Assembly (NCBI GenBank): GCA_902544135.1
Contig: CACCBF010000004.1
Location: 1 to 64,000, forward strand
Source: an uncultured Pelagibacteraceae bacterium
GTDB taxonomy: Bacteria; Pseudomonadota; Alphaproteobacteria; Pelagibacterales; Pelagibacteraceae
Direction: 5' to 3'
Length of the DNA: 64,000 bases
Shown: positions 62,094 through 64,000 of the stretch, in pieces
How the letters are laid out: each line of letters begins with the position of its first letter
Position numbering within the stretch: the first letter of the stretch is position 1
The notes under the pieces: model-generated
Seen by the model: the letters and a program-made list of their open reading frames with translations, nothing else
Database searches by the model: none
What the model was told of the DNA's origin: nothing
Position numbers and translations under genes: made by a program

Positions 62094-63878
62094 ATGACAA
62101 AAATGACAACAGAAGAAGCTTTTGTAAAAGTTTTACAAATGCACGGTATTGAACATGCTTTTGGTATAATTGGTTCAGCATTCATGCCAATCTCAGATAT
62201 TTTTCCTGATGCAGGAATTACTTTTTGGGATGTTGCTCATGAAACAAACGGCGGACTAATAGCCGATGGTTACACAAGATCAACTGGAAAAATGTCAATG
62301 GTTATCGCACAAAACGGACCAGGTATTACCGGATTAGTAACCCCAATTAAAACAGCTTATTGGAATCACACACCATTATTATTGGTAACACCTCAGGCTG
62401 CAAACAAAACAATGGGTCAAGGGGGTTTTCAAGAAGTAGAACAAATGAATTTGTTCAAAGATATGGTTTGTTATCAAGAGGAAGTTAGAGATCCATCTAG
62501 AATGGCAGAAGTTTTAAATAGAGTAATAGAAAAGGCAATCAGAGGTTCAGCCCCTGCTCAAATTAATGTTCCAAGAGATTATTGGACTCAAGTGATTGAT
62601 ATTGATTTACCGCCAATCGTTAGATTAGAAAGACAAGGTGGTGGGGCAGAGGCAATCGATAAAGCTGCAAAACTTTTATCAAATGCAAAATTTCCTGTGA
62701 TTTTATCCGGTGCAGGAGTTGTCATCGGTGATGCAATAAACGAAACTAAAAAACTTGCTGAAAAATTAGATTCACCTGTTTGTTCAGGTTATCAGCACAA
62801 TGATAGTTTTCCTGGAAGTCATCCTTTAGCGGTAGGTCCCTTAGGATATAATGGATCAAAAGCAGCAATGGAATTAATTTCTAAAGCTGATGTAGTTTTA
62901 GCGTTAGGTACAAGATTAAATCCTTTCTCAACATTACCAGGATATGGAATTGATTACTGGCCAAAAAATGCAAGTATTATTCAAGTTGATATTAATCCTG
63001 ATAGAATTGGTTTAACAAAAAAAGTAACAGTTGGGATAAGTGGTGATGCAAAATTAGTGGCTCAACAGATAATTGATAAATTATCTTCAAATGCAGGAGA
63101 TACTGACAGACAAAAAAGAAAAGACTTAATTCATCAAACAAAATCTGCATGGTTACAAAAATTAGCTAGTTTAGATCATGAGGATGATGATGAGGGAACA
63201 GTTTGGAACAAAGAAGCAAGAGAAAGAGATAAAGATAGAATGTCACCAAGACAAGCTTGGCGGGCAATACAATCTGGAATGCCAGAGGATGTAATTATTT
63301 CAAGTGATATAGGTAATAATTGTGCAATTGGAAATGCTTATCCAACTTTTGAAAAACCAAGAAAATATTTAGCTCCAGGTTTATTTGGTCCTTGTGGCTA
63401 TGGTTTCCCATCAATTTTGGGTGCAAAGATCGGATGTCCAGATACACCCGTGATTGGTTTTGCAGGAGATGGAGCATTTGGAATTAGCATGAATGAAATG
63501 AGTTCTTGTGCAAGAGAAGAGTGGCCGGCAATTACAATGGTTATCTTTAGAAATTATCAATGGGGTGCAGAAAAAAGAAATACTACTTTATGGTTTGATA
63601 ATAACTTTGTTGGAACAGAACTTGATCCTGAATTAAGTTTCGCAAAAGTTGCTGATGCTTGTGGATTAAAGGGAGTAACTGTCAAAACAATGGAAGAAAC
63701 AACAGAGGCCATTAAAAAATCATGTGAGGATCAAAAAAAAGGTATCACCACATTTATAGAGGTAATATTAAATCAGGAACTAGGTGAGCCTTTTAGAAGA
63801 GATGCAATGAAAAAACCTGTAAGAGTGGCTGGAATAAATAAAAAAGACATGAGGCCACAAAAATCTCTAAATGGATGA
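62094..63878 (+). CDS. xsc: sulfoacetaldehyde acetyltransferase
   Basis: A 594-residue TPP-dependent enzyme converting sulfoacetaldehyde and phosphate to acetyl phosphate and sulfite. MTTEEAFVKVLQMHGIEHAFGIIGSAFMPISDIFPDAGI is the characteristic Xsc N-terminus (given in part), the TPP site is GFAGDGAFGISMNEMSS with the NYQWGAEKRNT Mg-binding loop. It is divergent from suyA with an 116-base gap, so both sulfonate branches can share one control region. Its end overlaps the next gene by 8 bases. Confidence 0.95.
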   Translation: MTKMTTEEAFVKVLQMHGIEHAFGIIGSAFMPISDIFPDAGITFWDVAHETNGGLIADGYTRSTGKMSMVIAQNGPGITGLVTPIKTAYWNHTPLLLVTPQAANKTMGQGGFQEVEQMNLFKDMVCYQEEVRDPSRMAEVLNRVIEKAIRGSAPAQINVPRDYWTQVIDIDLPPIVRLERQGGGAEAIDKAAKLLSNAKFPVILSGAGVVIGDAINETKKLAEKLDSPVCSGYQHNDSFPGSHPLAVGPLGYNGSKAAMELISKADVVLALGTRLNPFSTLPGYGIDYWPKNASIIQVDINPDRIGLTKKVTVGISGDAKLVAQQIIDKLSSNAGDTDRQKRKDLIHQTKSAWLQKLASLDHEDDDEGTVWNKEARERDKDRMSPRQAWRAIQSGMPEDVIISSDIGNNCAIGNAYPTFEKPRKYLAPGLFGPCGYGFPSILGAKIGCPDTPVIGFAGDGAFGISMNEMSSCAREEWPAITMVIFRNYQWGAEKRNTTLWFDNNFVGTELDPELSFAKVADACGLKGVTVKTMEETTEAIKKSCEDQKKGITTFIEVILNQELGEPFRRDAMKKPVRVAGINKKDMRPQKSLNG

Positions 63879-64000
63879 TACCAAATTTAGAAATTTTCTA
63901 TTTTTAAAATTAATTTTCTTCTCTTCGGTCACATTTTTATTTTTTATTTCTTATATTTTAAAAAGTTTTCAGTTATTATCTTTATCTATTACATCTTTAA
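63871..64000 (+). CDS. start of a membrane protein (3' cut by window edge)
   Basis: An ATG-started frame overlapping the last 8 bases of xsc and open to the window end (43 codons). Residues 1-7 are polar, then a strongly hydrophobic stretch (FLFLKLIFFSSVTFLFFISYIL) forms a helix or signal anchor. Overlap with xsc suggests translational coupling and a role in sulfonate use. Too short to assign. Confidence 0.6.
   Translation, partial: MDDTKFRNFLFLKLIFFSSVTFLFFISYILKSFQLLSLSITSL

Noticed and set aside
1-64000. tRNA, rRNA, prophage, insertion sequence, toxin-antitoxin or restriction genes
   Set aside because: None was recognised on either strand; no tRNA TPsiC-type elements or transposase motifs were seen.

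Overview
The window is about 70% A+T, gene-dense (no stretch of 300 bases lacks a gene), and rich in 1-8 bp gene overlaps. Together with its gene content (an apr-type sulfite/APS module with xsc and suyAB, a TPP-riboswitch-controlled sodium:solute symporter of the ThiV type, ScfR next to isocitrate lyase, a complete iscR-suf operon) this points to a streamlined marine alphaproteobacterium of the SAR11 / Candidatus Pelagibacter group. No rRNA, tRNA, insertion sequence, prophage or CRISPR array was seen.

Layout. 1-4644: end of an AsmA/YhdP-like envelope gene, tyrS, anmK and an alpha/beta hydrolase. 4731-10940: iscR behind a TGA-N9-TCA palindrome, then sufB-C-D-S-U-T-A, the whole Fe-S assembly set in one tight operon. 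10997-17142: a small unknown gene, glnA, a YbaK-type editing protein, an EamA exporter, an aldehyde dehydrogenase with a very lysine-rich N-terminal extension, its DUF779 partner, a thioesterase and a GYD protein. 17211-30770: a sugar-type ABC transporter and an inositol-type catabolic region (iolG, iolE, iolD, a second MocA oxidoreductase, ROK kinase, HpcH aldolase, 2-hydroxyacid dehydrogenase, aldehyde dehydrogenase, FAH-family hydrolase) without recognisable iolB, iolC or iolJ. 30783-36671: CcdA, an AzoR-like flavoprotein, a membrane SGNH hydrolase, TPP riboswitch plus thiV, and an ABC-2 exporter pair. 36725-39755: aceA, a 53-residue unknown and ScfR, with an array of TTTACAA sites between them. 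39761-43702: small membrane protein, GNAT-like protein, rseP, HU and amt. 43714-54507: glycosyltransferase, rhodanese, HCCA-isomerase-like protein, ABA4-like protein, recX, cysQ, DUF3553, mnmA, a 27-residue extremely basic peptide, a PLP C-S lyase, MFS, pabB-pabA-pabC, HIT. 54606-64000: aprM-aprB-aprA, two small unknowns, TauE/SafE, YeiH, suyB, suyA, xsc and the start of a membrane protein.

How the genes work together. The right-hand 9.4 kb is a coherent organosulfonate unit: SuyAB and Xsc release sulfite from sulfolactate and sulfoacetaldehyde, AprBA (anchored by AprM) can oxidise sulfite to APS, and two unrelated exporter families can remove sulfite or sulfate. The central region feeds a cyclitol into central metabolism. 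AceA, ScfR and the acetaldehyde-type dehydrogenase all bear on two-carbon metabolism and share a TTTACAA-type operator. glnA and amt, 30 kb apart, share a TATG-N7-TGCATA element at almost the same distance from their start codons, a candidate nitrogen-response site. The main unknowns are short: a 27-residue basic peptide, a 53-residue protein before aceA, a 56-residue protein before glnA, and two small proteins inside the sulfur cluster.
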